From NCBI RefSeq assembly GCF_013376095.1, contig NZ_JAAMFN010000031.1, positions 1-56,042 on the forward strand: DNA of 56,042 nt, read 5' to 3'. The notes beneath the pieces are model-generated. The model had not been told where the DNA came from. It did not search any database and was given only the letters and a program-made list of their open reading frames with translations. Positions 34,503 to 44,108 of this stretch are shown here, piece after piece. A program made the position numbers and the translations under genes. Origin of the DNA: Arthrobacter sp. SDTb3-6 (GTDB lineage: Bacteria > Actinomycetota > Actinomycetes > Actinomycetales > Micrococcaceae). Within the stretch, counting starts at the first letter, position 1; every line of letters begins with the position of its first letter.

Positions 34503-36212
34503 ATGTATCCAGACATAATCTTCATCGATGCCACGGTTCTCGCAGTGGACACAGACTTCACCATCGCCGAGGCCTTGTCTGTCACGGGCGGGTGCGTGTC
34601 CGCCGTCGGCAGCGAAGCCGCAGTTCTGGCCACAGCGGGCCCCGAGACACAAATTTGCGGATTGGGGGGCAAAACCATTTTGCCGGGCTTCATTGAGGCC
34701 CACGGACACCCGACGGCAGAGATGAATTTCATCGGCCCCGACATGGTGGATATCCGTGCAAGCGTATGCGGTAGCGCTGCGGCCGTGCTCAAGCGCCTTC
34801 ACGATGCCATCGATGCAGCCGAACGCGCCGGTGGCGATGCGTGGGTGGCTGCCTTTGGCTGGGATCCGCTCCTGCTGCCGGAACTGCCCCAGATTAGCGG
34901 AGACTTCCTCACGCAGATTTCCCCGGTGGTTCCCGTCTCTGTCATGCACTATTCCGCGCATTCTTCCTGGGCCAATGCTGAAGCCATGGATCGTTTGGGT
35001 ATCGACAGGTCCACTCCGGATCCCGGAGCCTCGCAGTACCTGCGCGATGCCCAGGGCCGGCCCACCGGAGAGGGGAAGGAGATACCCGCATGCATGACGC
35101 TCATGGGGCCCAATGCTTCTGCCGGTCCTGCAGACTTTGACGCGTTTCTGGCCCATGAGTTGCAGCGGACCTCAGCCGCGGGCATAACCACCACCGGTGA
35201 TCTGGCTTTTCACCCGGATGACTACGCCCGTGTAGCCGCCTTCATGGCCAGCTGCGCCGCACCCGTGCGGATTCGCAGCTACGAAATGTCCGGGGTCCGG
35301 GAGGAGGTTCCCCCGCCTGGGCAGGATCCCGTCGTGGGCGCCGGAACGGACATGCTACGACCCGTCGGGGTGAAGGTCTGGACCGACGGCTCACCATGGA
35401 TTGGGAACATTGAAACCAGCTTCGGGTACAAGGACAGCAATGCCACGCGCCGAATCGGACTCGAAGGCGGCCACCGCGGATGCTCGAATTACAGCCGCGA
35501 ACAATTGCTGGCAATTTGTCGACGTGACTATGCCAAGGGGTGGCAGATGGCCTGCCACGTCCACGGTGACGTCGCCGTCGACATGGTCCTGGATGTTTTT
35601 GCCCAAGTCCAGGCGGAATTCCCCCGGCCCGACGGACGGCTGCGGATGGAACATTGCGGAACCATCACTCCGGAGCAGGTCCAGCGGGCTGCCAACCTGG
35701 GCGTGTGCATTTCATTCTTCGTCGCCCACATCCACTACTACGGCAACGTCCTGGTGGAGTTGTTCGGGGAGCGCGCCGAAGACTGGACGCCCGCAGGGGC
35801 CGCCGTGGCTGCCGGCATGAAGTTTTCCCTGCACAATGATCCGCCCGTCACCCCCGAGTCGCCCTTGCTAAACATGCAAACGGCCATGACCCGGGCCACC
35901 GCCAGCGGACAAATCCTTGGCGCCCGCCACGCGATCGGCATCGAGGACGCCATTCGGGCCCAGACAATTCATGCAGCCTGGCAGCTCTTCTCCGAGCATG
36001 AAGTCGGCTCGCTGGAGCCGGGCAAGTTCGCGGACCTGGTGATCTTGGACGAGAACCCGCTTGAAGTTGAACCAAGTCGCGTTGGCGATATCCGCATTGC
36101 TCAAACCTGGCTGTCCGGCGTCAAGATGTTCGACGGTGACGCCGGTCCAGCATTGCCACATTTACCTTTGAGCAGTGCCAGACAAAGCCAAATGGCCTTC
36201 AGCAACGGTTGA
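34503..36212 (+). CDS. amidohydrolase family protein (YtcJ-like)
   Basis: This 569-residue metal-dependent hydrolase of the amidohydrolase_3 group has GFIEAHGHPTAEMNFIG (His-x-His), VMHYSAHSSWANAEAMDRLG, HVHGDVAVDMVLD, RMEHCGTI and SLHNDPPVTPESPL (Asp). AHSSWANSxAL-type strings mark the YtcJ/N-substituted formamide deformylase branch. The ATG at 34503 follows the MFS stop by 9 bases. Substrates of this branch include amides, formamides and aryl-alkyl ring amides; no substrate can be named here. Confidence 0.88.
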   Translation: MYPDIIFIDATVLAVDTDFTIAEALSVTGGCVSAVGSEAAVLATAGPETQICGLGGKTILPGFIEAHGHPTAEMNFIGPDMVDIRASVCGSAAAVLKRLHDAIDAAERAGGDAWVAAFGWDPLLLPELPQISGDFLTQISPVVPVSVMHYSAHSSWANAEAMDRLGIDRSTPDPGASQYLRDAQGRPTGEGKEIPACMTLMGPNASAGPADFDAFLAHELQRTSAAGITTTGDLAFHPDDYARVAAFMASCAAPVRIRSYEMSGVREEVPPPGQDPVVGAGTDMLRPVGVKVWTDGSPWIGNIETSFGYKDSNATRRIGLEGGHRGCSNYSREQLLAICRRDYAKGWQMACHVHGDVAVDMVLDVFAQVQAEFPRPDGRLRMEHCGTITPEQVQRAANLGVCISFFVAHIHYYGNVLVELFGERAEDWTPAGAAVAAGMKFSLHNDPPVTPESPLLNMQTAMTRATASGQILGARHAIGIEDAIRAQTIHAAWQLFSEHEVGSLEPGKFADLVILDENPLEVEPSRVGDIRIAQTWLSGVKMFDGDAGPALPHLPLSSARQSQMAFSNG

Positions 36213-36514
36213 TACTGGCGGCCGGTGCCATCCGTACACCTCGATGATCCAAATGGGGCGTTCGGGGTGCACACGGCTGGAGCCGGTTCTTCACTCATGC
36301 CTGAATTGAAATCCAGGCAAGCTGCGAACTTGGGCCTTTTCTTGTAATACCGGCGGCCAGTTGCTGCCGCAACCGAGTGCATCAGCGACCGGATCCAGCC
36401 GCAGGAACGGCGAGGAAACTCCTAACAACCTGTCGCACAACACCATACGGTTCAAAGTGCAACCCTGGCTGGTGGCATGCGCACCGCATTTTGCGACGCC
36501 TCTTTGCCCGGTCA
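36213..36514. other. intergenic sequence without recognisable gene
   Basis: This 302-bp stretch separates the convergent amidohydrolase and Nudix genes. No open frame with a family signature, tRNA or strong hairpin is visible. Confidence 0.45.
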
Positions 36515-37150
36515 CTAATTTGCCGTGAATTCGGGCTCGTGCGTAGCGTTGACGCGGAGCGCCTGGCCTTTCAGCCCGATAGCAGCGAACTGCCACAATA
36601 TGGCGCCTGTAGGGGCATGGACCACCATGTCGTGGCGCAGCGGCATTTGCAGCAACGGGCCGGACGCGGATTGTTTCCATCGGGGTGCGCCGGGGGCCAT
36701 CAGCCTTGCCACGGGGATCGGGTGAAGGGATGCCACTTCGGCAGGGGTTCGACGCGGACTTTGCGGTCCGCCCAGGACGACTACGACAGGGGTGATGACT
36801 ATGCCGCGGGAGGCGGCGAAATCGTCCAAAAGCCCCAGCACATTGCCGGGTGGGGCTTGCAGTCCTGTCTCCTCCCGAAGTTCGCGAAGCGCCGTTTCCA
36901 CCAAGGTTTCTCCGGGATCTGCCTTCCCTCCGGGTAATGCCCACTGTCCGGGGTTTGATCCGCGGGAGGCGCGCTTGATCATCAGGAAGTGCGCCTGCCC
37001 TGCCTTTTCGTAGAGGGTGATCGCCACGGCAGCGCGTCGGATGCCTTGAAAATTCGGTGCGGGCTTCCTGGGCCAGGCTGCCAGCCGTGCGGCGATGCTG
37101 CCGCGTAGTTGTTCCAACGATGCCGGGCGAGAGGGCGGAGATTCGGTCAT
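36515..37150 (-). CDS. Nudix hydrolase
   Basis: This 211-residue protein has a complete Nudix box, GGKADPGETLVETALRELRE followed by ETGL, preceded by PGQWALPGG, so it should split a nucleoside diphosphate linked to a moiety X. The layout (FLMIKRASRGSNPGQWALPG) recalls CoA diphosphatase-like NudL proteins, but the UPF0035 motif is not clear. Its ATG overlaps the TetR stop by 4 bases. A CoA-pool function would fit the neighbouring CoA-dependent catabolic operon; this is inference. Confidence 0.85.
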   Translation of the reverse strand: MTESPPSRPASLEQLRGSIAARLAAWPRKPAPNFQGIRRAAVAITLYEKAGQAHFLMIKRASRGSNPGQWALPGGKADPGETLVETALRELREETGLQAPPGNVLGLLDDFAASRGIVITPVVVVLGGPQSPRRTPAEVASLHPIPVARLMAPGAPRWKQSASGPLLQMPLRHDMVVHAPTGAILWQFAAIGLKGQALRVNATHEPEFTAN

Positions 37151-37788
37151 GCTGCTCCTGAGGCTGCCAGACTCTTGGCGCCAGGCTGCAGGCCGAGGTG
37201 GGCGTCAATAATGTTGATGAGCATCTGTCGCATTGAGTCGACGGTCATGTTCGGGGCTCCGGTCAGGATTTTAATGGCAGCGCCGTCCGTGGCGGATGTG
37301 AGGAGCCGCGCAAACAATGTGGGATCAGTGTCCCGGAAGATGCCCTGCCGTTGGCCGCGCCGCACCGTGCGCTCCACCGCGTCCAGCCATCGGTCGTAGA
37401 AGTCATTGTGTATCGATCTGAGCTCAGGGTTCAGGCATGTCTCGGTCCAAAACTGCAGCCAGATCGACCACTCGTTGCGAACCTGGACACCTGCCGGCAA
37501 CTGCATCTCAATCAAGGCCAGCAGCCGCTTGCGTGCGTTGTCAATCTGCCGGATCGCTTCGCCCTGGCGGATGAATGCCTGATCGACGCAGAACCTTAGG
37601 GCTTCGCGCAGGACGTCGTCCTTGCCCGGGAAGTAGTAGTGGATGGTCCCGGTGCTGGTGCCGCAGATCGCGGCAATGTCCTGCACCCTGACGTGGTGAT
37701 AGCCGCGTTCGGCAATCAGGGGCCAGGCCGCTTCGAGGATCGCATTGCGGCGGTCCGGTTTTCCCCGTGCCTCAGTCGCTTCATTCAT
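37147..37788 (-). CDS. TetR-family transcriptional regulator
   Basis: This 213-residue protein has an N-terminal TetR helix-turn-helix (RRNAILEAAWPLIAERGYHH; CGTSTGTIHYYFPGKDDVL) and a BetI-like ligand domain. It is divergent from the 12-kb ABC/beta-oxidation operon, with two related palindromic sites in the 246-bp space between them. It probably represses that operon and itself and responds to an acyl-CoA or the imported acid. The Nudix gene is coupled downstream. Confidence 0.92.
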   Translation of the reverse strand: MNEATEARGKPDRRNAILEAAWPLIAERGYHHVRVQDIAAICGTSTGTIHYYFPGKDDVLREALRFCVDQAFIRQGEAIRQIDNARKRLLALIEMQLPAGVQVRNEWSIWLQFWTETCLNPELRSIHNDFYDRWLDAVERTVRRGQRQGIFRDTDPTLFARLLTSATDGAAIKILTGAPNMTVDSMRQMLINIIDAHLGLQPGAKSLAASGAA

Positions 37789-37844
37789 GGCTGATCCTTC
37801 CCCGCATCGGATGCTCGTTGTGATGACTTTAGCTTAATCTCAAG

Positions 37845-37858
37845 ACTGACGCATCAGT
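37845..37858. promoter_or_regulatory. TetR operator candidate, site 1
   Basis: ACTGACGCATCAGT is a palindrome with 5-bp arms about 60 bp upstream of the TetR start. A related sequence stands at 37971-37984. Confidence 0.55.
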
Positions 37859-37932
37859 TAATAATTTTTTCGACTTGGGTCCTTCATTTTTAAGAGAAGT
37901 TGACTCGTAGTTCGCCATATTTCAGCGAACCC

Positions 37933-37984
37933 TTGACATCTGTGATGGCAGCCACAATGCTATCTAAATGATCGACGCGTCAGT
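37933..37984 (+). promoter_or_regulatory. promoter and TetR operator site 2 of the ABC/beta-oxidation operon
   Basis: TTGACA (37933-37938) is a consensus -35 hexamer. At a 17-base spacing the -10 would be AATGCT (37956-37961). ATCGACGCGTCAGT (37971-37984), the complement of which matches ACTGACGC(A/G)TC, begins about ten bases downstream, where a bound TetR would block initiation. Confidence 0.5.
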
Positions 37985-38034
37985 CAGGCGTGACGATATC
38001 CAGTTTTCCTTCACTGTTGCAGGAGTCAAATGCT

Positions 38035-39600
38035 ATGAACGCTCCCCGGCGCCCCAAGACTTTACGCACCCTTACAGCCACGCTATTGGCGGCCGCGATG
38101 ATAGGCCTTGCCGGCTGTTCGTCCGCCCCCGGAACTTCCACCGCCGCCGTCAATTCCACGCCGAAGGACGGCGGGACCCTGCGGGTGGGCATCGTGGGGG
38201 GATCAGCCAAGGACAGTCTCGACGCCCACTCGCCCGTGACCCACCCGGACGAGGCCCGCGTCATTCAACTTTACGAAACGCTTGCCACCTATGACGTCAA
38301 CCACAAAGTGGAGATGGCGCTGGCGGACAAGATCACGCCCTCTGCCGACGCCAAGATCTGGACGGTCCACCTGCGCGACGGATTGAAATTTAGCAACGGC
38401 AAGCCGATCACGGCCAACGACGTCATCTTTACGTTCAAGCGCATCACAGACCCGAAGGCTCCCATGGCCGGGGCCAATGCCTTTTCCGCACTGAACCGGG
38501 ACGGCTTGAAGGCGGTGGATGCCCAGACGATCATTTTCCCTTTTAAAACTCCCTTCGCCACGTTCCCGGACACGGTGGCCCAGTACAGCACCGGCATCGT
38601 GCCGGTGGGCTATGACCCCAAGAACCCCGTCGGTTCCGGCCCCTTTATGATGAAGGACTTCACCGCGGGCCAGCAGAGCACGTTTGTGAAGAATCCGTAC
38701 TACTGGCGCAAGGGCGAACCCCATTTGGCTGCCGTGACCATCATCGATTTCCCCGACGACACTGCGCGCGTCAATGCCCTGCTGGGCGGCCAGGTGGACG
38801 CCATCGACCAGCTGCCGCTGGGCCAGATCAATATCGTCAAGGCCAACCCGGCGCTTAAGGTGCTTGAATCAGCCACCGGCTCATGGGTGCCGTTCACCAT
38901 GCGTGTTGACCAGCCACCGTTCAACGACCCCAAGGTCCGCCAGGCGTTCCGGCTGATAGTGGACCGCAAGCAGATGGTGGAACAGGTCCTCGGAGGCCAT
39001 GGCACCATCGGCAACGACCTGTATGCACCCTTTGATGCGTGCTATGCCAAGGGCATCCCACAGCGCAGCCAAAACATCGCCAAGGCAAGGCAATTGCTCG
39101 CGGAGGCAGGCAAGACCAACCTGAGCGTGGACTTGGTGACCTCCTCCGCAGCCGCCGGAATGGTGGAAGCGGCCCAGGTCTTTGCCCAGCAGGCCAAGGC
39201 CGCCGGCGTCACCGTCAACGTCAAGAAGGTGGACCCTGGCGAATTTTACGGCGACAAGTACCTGCAGTGGAACTTCTCCCAAGACTTCTGGTTCACTCGG
39301 GACTTCCTGCCCCAGACGGCCGCCTCAGGCTTCAGCAACTCCCCGTACAACGAGACACACTGGGACAACAAGGCCTGGTCCGATCTGGTCAACAAGGCCA
39401 ATGCCACCGTGGACATGACGGCGCGCTGCGCGCTCATCCAGCAGGCCCAACAGATCGAGTTCAACGACGGCGGCTACATCATCTGGGGTTTCCCCAACAG
39501 CGTTGACGCATATTCCGCCGCAGTGCAGGGTTTCAGCCCGGATAAGAGCGGCATTCCGCTCACGTCATTCGGTTTCCGGAGCGTTTGGATGAACAAATGA
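38035..39600 (+). CDS. ABC transporter substrate-binding lipoprotein (family 5, peptide/nickel type)
   Basis: This 521-residue exported protein has a signal peptide ending in the lipobox LAGC (Cys about residue 30). The mature part has family 5 landmarks: GTLRVGIVGG, EMALADKITPSADAKIWTV, LRDGLKFSNGKPITANDVIF with FKRI, and DPKNPVGSGPF. The ATG at 38035 is preferred because AGGAG lies nine bases upstream and the signal peptide starts there. It leads the operon. Family 5 proteins bind peptides, but also opines, oligosaccharides, metals and other organic acids; with CoA-activation genes downstream the ligand may not be a peptide. Confidence 0.92.
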   Translation: MNAPRRPKTLRTLTATLLAAAMIGLAGCSSAPGTSTAAVNSTPKDGGTLRVGIVGGSAKDSLDAHSPVTHPDEARVIQLYETLATYDVNHKVEMALADKITPSADAKIWTVHLRDGLKFSNGKPITANDVIFTFKRITDPKAPMAGANAFSALNRDGLKAVDAQTIIFPFKTPFATFPDTVAQYSTGIVPVGYDPKNPVGSGPFMMKDFTAGQQSTFVKNPYYWRKGEPHLAAVTIIDFPDDTARVNALLGGQVDAIDQLPLGQINIVKANPALKVLESATGSWVPFTMRVDQPPFNDPKVRQAFRLIVDRKQMVEQVLGGHGTIGNDLYAPFDACYAKGIPQRSQNIAKARQLLAEAGKTNLSVDLVTSSAAAGMVEAAQVFAQQAKAAGVTVNVKKVDPGEFYGDKYLQWNFSQDFWFTRDFLPQTAASGFSNSPYNETHWDNKAWSDLVNKANATVDMTARCALIQQAQQIEFNDGGYIIWGFPNSVDAYSAAVQGFSPDKSGIPLTSFGFRSVWMNK

Positions 39601-40568
39601 CCCGCAGAGGCGGTGGCATGAGCCGGATGCTTTTCAGGCGCTCACTGTTTGGCCTCTTTACCCTGTGGATTGTCTCGATCGTGGTCTTCCTGGCCACGCA
39701 GGCCCTTCCCGGCGATGCGGCCCAGGCCATCCTGGGCCGCGAGGCCACCCCGGAGCGGCTGGCCGCACTCCGTGCGCAACTCCACCTGGGCGGTTCACTG
39801 CCGGAACAATACTTCAGCTGGCTTGGCCATGTGGTCACCTTCAACATGGGATCCTCGCTCGCCAGCGGTAACCCGGTTGTGGACACCATTGGACCGATGG
39901 TCCTCAACTCCACGGTCCTGATGTTCGCCTCCGCCGTGATCGCCATCCCGCTGGCCGTCGTCATCGGCACCTGGAGCGCGTTGAAGAAGGACACCGGGGT
40001 GGACCATGTGACGGGCGTCGTCACCTTGGTGCTGGCCTCCCTGCCCGAGTTTGTCGTCGGCGTGCTGCTGGTCCTGCTGCTCTCCACCGGCCTGCTGCAC
40101 CTGTTTCCGGCCGTCTTTGTGCAGATTCCAGGCGAGCATGTCTGGACCCACCCGGACCAGCTGGTCCTGCCCGTCCTGACCCTGGTCCTGGCAGTGTCCC
40201 CCTACATCATCCGCATAATGCGCGCCACCATGCTGGAGGTGCTGGACAGCCAATATGTCCAGCAGGCCCGGCTGAAGGGCCTGCCCGAGCGGGAGGTGAT
40301 CTGGCGGCATGCCATTCCCAACGCCATCGGTCCGGTGGCCCAAGTCATAGCCTTGCAGCTGGCGTGGCTGATTGGTGGCGTTGTGATTGTGGAGTACCTG
40401 TTCCGCTTCCCCGGAATCGGCTTTGAACTTATCGACTCCGTGACGAACCGCGACCTGCCAGTCATCCAGGCTCTGGTCATCATCATCGCCCTGTTCTACG
40501 TCATCGTGAACCTGTTGGCGGACGTTGTCACCCTGGCGGTAAACCCGAAAGTAAGGACCGCACAATGA
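39597..40568 (+). CDS. ABC transporter permease, DppB type
   Basis: This 323-residue permease has six membrane segments. The N-terminal segment LFGLFTLWIVSIVVFLATQA followed by LPGDAA, and the EAA loop EREVIWRHAIPNAIGPVAQV, are typical of DppB/OppB. The ATG at 39597 overlaps the preceding stop (ATGA); an internal ATG at 39618 is possible. Forms a heterodimer with the next gene product. Confidence 0.92.
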   Translation: MTRRGGGMSRMLFRRSLFGLFTLWIVSIVVFLATQALPGDAAQAILGREATPERLAALRAQLHLGGSLPEQYFSWLGHVVTFNMGSSLASGNPVVDTIGPMVLNSTVLMFASAVIAIPLAVVIGTWSALKKDTGVDHVTGVVTLVLASLPEFVVGVLLVLLLSTGLLHLFPAVFVQIPGEHVWTHPDQLVLPVLTLVLAVSPYIIRIMRATMLEVLDSQYVQQARLKGLPEREVIWRHAIPNAIGPVAQVIALQLAWLIGGVVIVEYLFRFPGIGFELIDSVTNRDLPVIQALVIIIALFYVIVNLLADVVTLAVNPKVRTAQ

Positions 40569-41464
40569 CAGTCATTGCACGCAAGCCCGCCGGACCCGGC
40601 GCGGGCATCACCGTCAAGGCACCGCGCAAGAAGGGCCTGCTGCGCCGGGCCCTCAGGTCCAAGCGGACCATCGTTGGGCTGGTCCTGAGCCTGCTCATCT
40701 TCGCGATAGCCTTCCTGGGTCCGTACATCGCTCCACATTCACCAACCGAGTTCGTCGGGGCGCCCTTTTCACCGGCAGGCGTCGGCGGCGCCTTTGGCAC
40801 CGACAACCTGGGCCGCGATGTCCTTTCCCGGTTCCTGGCCGGCGGCCAAACCCTCATGATCCTTTCGGTGCTGGCCACCGGGATCGGGGTGGGGTTGGGC
40901 GCCCTGGTGGGTGTGTTTGCCGCGTACAGCCGCGGCTGGGTGGACGAGGCCCTCATGCGCACCGGCGACGTCGCACTCGCGTTCCCCCAGATTGTGCTTG
41001 CCCTGCTGTTCCTGTCCATCATCGGTCCCAAGCTGTGGCTGCTGGTGCTCATGGTGGCATTGGGGCACCTGCCCCGCGTGGCCCGCGTAGTCCGCGGCGC
41101 GGCAATGTCCGTCGTCGAACGCGACTTCGTCAAGGCCGCCGAGTCCGTCGGTATCCCGCGCTGGAAAATCATGGTCGGGGAAATCGTCCCCAACTTGAGC
41201 AGTACCCTGGCCGTCGAATTTGGCCTGCGCCTGACGTACTCGATTGGCTTGGTAGCCGGACTGAGCTTCCTGGGCCTGGGCATGCAGCCGCCGAGCCCTG
41301 ACTGGGGCCTGATGATCAACGAAAACCGTGTTGCCCTGACCGTCTCGCCATGGTCGGTGGTACTGCCAGTAGCCGCCATAGCGCTGCTGACGGTCGGCAC
41401 CAACCTGGTCACCGACGGACTGTCCAAGGCAGCCATTGGCAGCAACGAAGGAGTCGAAGCATGA
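40565..41464 (+). CDS. ABC transporter permease, DppC type
   Basis: This 299-residue permease has six membrane segments. PFSPAGVGGAFGTDNLGRDV early on is the DppC GTDxLGRD signature, and VERDFVKAAESVGIPRWKIM is the EAA loop. It overlaps both neighbours by 4 bases. Confidence 0.93.
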   Translation: MTVIARKPAGPGAGITVKAPRKKGLLRRALRSKRTIVGLVLSLLIFAIAFLGPYIAPHSPTEFVGAPFSPAGVGGAFGTDNLGRDVLSRFLAGGQTLMILSVLATGIGVGLGALVGVFAAYSRGWVDEALMRTGDVALAFPQIVLALLFLSIIGPKLWLLVLMVALGHLPRVARVVRGAAMSVVERDFVKAAESVGIPRWKIMVGEIVPNLSSTLAVEFGLRLTYSIGLVAGLSFLGLGMQPPSPDWGLMINENRVALTVSPWSVVLPVAAIALLTVGTNLVTDGLSKAAIGSNEGVEA

Positions 41465-43293
41465 GCAACTCCGCACCCACCCTGGTGGTGGATGACCTGC
41501 GCATCGTCGGGGTCCCGTCAATGGCGAGCATCATTGACGAGCTGACCCTGGAGGTGAACCCCGGAGAGATCCTCGGCGTTGTGGGCGAATCCGGCTCCGG
41601 CAAAACCACACTTGGGCTGTCCCTGCTGAACTACTGCAAGGAAGGCACCAAGGTCGAAGGGGGCACCGTCAGCATCCGGGATAATAACCTTGCCGCCCTG
41701 AACTGGCGCCAGGTCAGATCGCTTCGCGGCCGCACGGTCGCCTACATCCCCCAGTCGCCGGCTTCGGCACTGAATCCGGCGCTGCGTATAAGCACCCAGC
41801 TACGCGAGTGCATCTCCGGCGATTCCTCCACGGTCCTCTCCCGTGTGCGGGAGGTCCTGCGCGAAGTGGCATTGCCGGACGACGACGACTTCCTGGCCCG
41901 CTACCCTCACCAGCTTTCCGGGGGGCAGCAGCAGCGCGTGGCCATCGCCATGGCGTTTATGGCCCGGCCCGCGCTGATTGTCATGGACGAGCCCACCACA
42001 GGCCTGGATGTCAGCACGCAGGAGCATGTCCTGCTCACAGTGCGCGAGATGTGCAAGACCTATGACTGTGCCGCCGTGTACATCAGCCATGACATGGCCG
42101 TCGTCGCTGAACTGGCCGACCGGATCGCCGTCATGTACTCCGGCCGGATCGTGGAGATCGGCAGGACAGCCGATGTCCTGGACCACCCCGCCCACCCCTA
42201 CACCAGCAGGCTGCTGCTGGCCGTCCCCGACCTTGAAGCCATCCGCCCGATGGTCGGCATCCCCGGGAACGCGCCGTCGCCCATGGGCCGCCCGCAGGGC
42301 TGTGCCTTCGCACCCAGATGCCCCTTGGCGGACAGTGGCTGCAGCGTGGAAGCGCCGAAAGCCGTGACCATGGGGGAGCGGCACAGCGTGCGCTGCTTCA
42401 AGGCCGGCCGGGCGCTGCCCCCGACACCGGCGCGGCCGCAGCGGGAGCGCTCCGTGCGCGCCCCGGAGGACCGGCCCGTGATCGACATCAGCGGGCTCAA
42501 GGCCGGCTATGGCAAGTTCACCGTCCTGGAGGACATCAGCCTCTCCGTCTACCCCGGCGACTGCGTGGCGCTGCTCGGGGAGTCCGGCTCCGGCAAAACG
42601 ACGCTGAGCAGGTGCATCGCGGGCCTGCACCACAACTTCACCGGCGGGCTCACCCTTGACGGCGAGCCGCTGGCCACCAGCAGTTTCAAGCGGAGCCCCG
42701 AACAGCGCCGCCGCGTCCAATACATTTTCCAGAACCCGTACGAGTCGTTGAATCCGCGCCGCACAGTGGAGGAACTCATCCTCCAGCCCGTCCAAGCCGT
42801 GCGCGGGCGCGTGCGGAACGCACGGGACCTCGTGGCGACCGCCCTGGAACGCGCCTCGCTGCGCCCCGACCACGCCCGTAGATACCCGGACCAGCTCAGC
42901 GGTGGCGAGCGTCAGCGCGTGGCCATCGCCCGGGCGCTTGCCACTGAACCTGAAGTACTGATCTGCGACGAGATCACCTCGGCGCTGGACGTGTCGGTCC
43001 AATCATCCCTCGTGGACCTGCTGCGCGGACTGCAGGCCGAAATGGGCCTGACACTGCTGTTCATCACCCACAACATCGCCCTGGTGCGCAACATGGCCCA
43101 GCAGGTGGCGGTGCTGGAACGCGGCAGGATCGTAGAGTTCGGTGACGTTGCGGATATCTTCAAGGACCCGCAGCACGCTTACACGCGCTCGCTGATGTCG
43201 GCAACGCCGAACTTCCAGCTGCCACGGCAGGCCTACAGCGACCCCGCCGCCGGCGCTTCGCTGCTCGGTGCACCAGACCCGGTGCAACTGTGA
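41461..43293 (+). CDS. ABC transporter ATP-binding protein, two fused ATPase domains (DppD-DppF)
   Basis: This 610-residue protein carries two complete ABC domains. Domain 1: Walker [10 protein letters not shown], signature [15 protein letters not shown], Walker [15 protein letters not shown], plus the cysteine cluster typical of DppD C-termini ([16 protein letters not shown] with a later Cys) that may hold an Fe-S cluster. Domain 2 starts near residue 340 with a second [24 protein letters not shown] and [14 protein letters not shown]. The fusion supplies both ATPases of the importer. The ATG at 41461 overlaps the preceding stop; upstream frame extension is a shadow. Confidence 0.93.
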   Translation: MSNSAPTLVVDDLRIVGVPSMASIIDELTLEVNPGEILGVVGESGSGKTTLGLSLLNYCKEGTKVEGGTVSIRDNNLAALNWRQVRSLRGRTVAYIPQSPASALNPALRISTQLRECISGDSSTVLSRVREVLREVALPDDDDFLARYPHQLSGGQQQRVAIAMAFMARPALIVMDEPTTGLDVSTQEHVLLTVREMCKTYDCAAVYISHDMAVVAELADRIAVMYSGRIVEIGRTADVLDHPAHPYTSRLLLAVPDLEAIRPMVGIPGNAPSPMGRPQGCAFAPRCPLADSGCSVEAPKAVTMGERHSVRCFKAGRALPPTPARPQRERSVRAPEDRPVIDISGLKAGYGKFTVLEDISLSVYPGDCVALLGESGSGKTTLSRCIAGLHHNFTGGLTLDGEPLATSSFKRSPEQRRRVQYIFQNPYESLNPRRTVEELILQPVQAVRGRVRNARDLVATALERASLRPDHARRYPDQLSGGERQRVAIARALATEPEVLICDEITSALDVSVQSSLVDLLRGLQAEMGLTLLFITHNIALVRNMAQQVAVLERGRIVEFGDVADIFKDPQHAYTRSLMSATPNFQLPRQAYSDPAAGASLLGAPDPVQL

Positions 43294-44108
43294 GCGCGGA
43301 CCTGCAACAGTCCATGCCGAGCCTGCACCCGGAGGCCCTTGCCGGAAAGACCGCACTCATCACCGGCGGCGGCACCGGGATCGGGCGGGCAACGGCCGTG
43401 GCAATGGCGCGGTCCGGGACCAAGGTGGTGCTCGCCGGCCGGCGGGTGGAACTCCTGGAAGGGACGGCCGAGCTGGTCAGGGCGGCAGGTTCCGAGGCAG
43501 CCGTCGTGCCAGGCGACATTCGCGAACCTGGGCAGGTGACGGAACTGGTGGACAAGGCCCTGGAGGCCTACGGGGGCATTGACGTGCTGGTCAACAATGC
43601 AGGCGGCCAGTTCCAGGCGCGCGCGGAGGACATCAGCCTCAACGGCTGGCGCGCCGTGCACCGGCTCTCCGTCGAAGCCGTCTGGAACCTCACACACGAG
43701 GTGGCCGTGCGCAGCATGATCCCCAACCGCTCCGGCCTTCTGGTCTTCATGGTCTTTTCCCCACACCGTGGCATCCCCGGCATGGTCCACGCCACGGCGG
43801 CGCGCGCCGCCATCGAAAACCTGGCCTCGGGGCTGGCCCTGGAATGGAGCCGCTACGGCATCCGATCCGTCGCCGTGGCCCCAGGGAGCATCGTCAGCGA
43901 AGGTCTGGAGCAGTACACGGACCAGGCCCGGCGCGAATGGGAACAAGGCGTCCCGCTGGGCCGCCTGGGCCGCCCGGAGGACGTCTCCGAGGTCATCGCG
44001 TTCCTGGCCACCGACGCGGCCCGCTACATCACCGGAACCACCATTGACATTGACGGCGGAGCCAACGCTTGGGGTTCCGGCCGTCCCGTCCCCACGAAGG
44101 AGCCATGA
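43290..44108 (+). CDS. short-chain dehydrogenase/reductase lacking the catalytic Tyr (dienoyl-CoA-reductase-like)
   Basis: This 272-residue Rossmann protein has TGGGTGIG (about 25-32), VNNAGG at 101-106 and PGSI-SEG after the last strand. The usual Tyr-x3-Lys is replaced: the matching positions are Ala168 and Arg172 in VHATAARAAIENLA. The His-Ala context and the absence of the Tyr recall peroxisomal 2,4-dienoyl-CoA/2-enoyl-CoA reductases, which do without it. With acyl-CoA enzymes downstream, an enoyl- or dienoyl-CoA reductase is a good inference. GTG/ATG overlaps join it to the ATPase and ligase genes. Confidence 0.85.
   Translation: MSADLQQSMPSLHPEALAGKTALITGGGTGIGRATAVAMARSGTKVVLAGRRVELLEGTAELVRAAGSEAAVVPGDIREPGQVTELVDKALEAYGGIDVLVNNAGGQFQARAEDISLNGWRAVHRLSVEAVWNLTHEVAVRSMIPNRSGLLVFMVFSPHRGIPGMVHATAARAAIENLASGLALEWSRYGIRSVAVAPGSIVSEGLEQYTDQARREWEQGVPLGRLGRPEDVSEVIAFLATDAARYITGTTIDIDGGANAWGSGRPVPTKEP

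Noticed and set aside
38035-43293. Nickel importer (NikABCDE)
   Set aside because: No nickel enzyme or NikR-like site is present, and the downstream genes are CoA-dependent enzymes.
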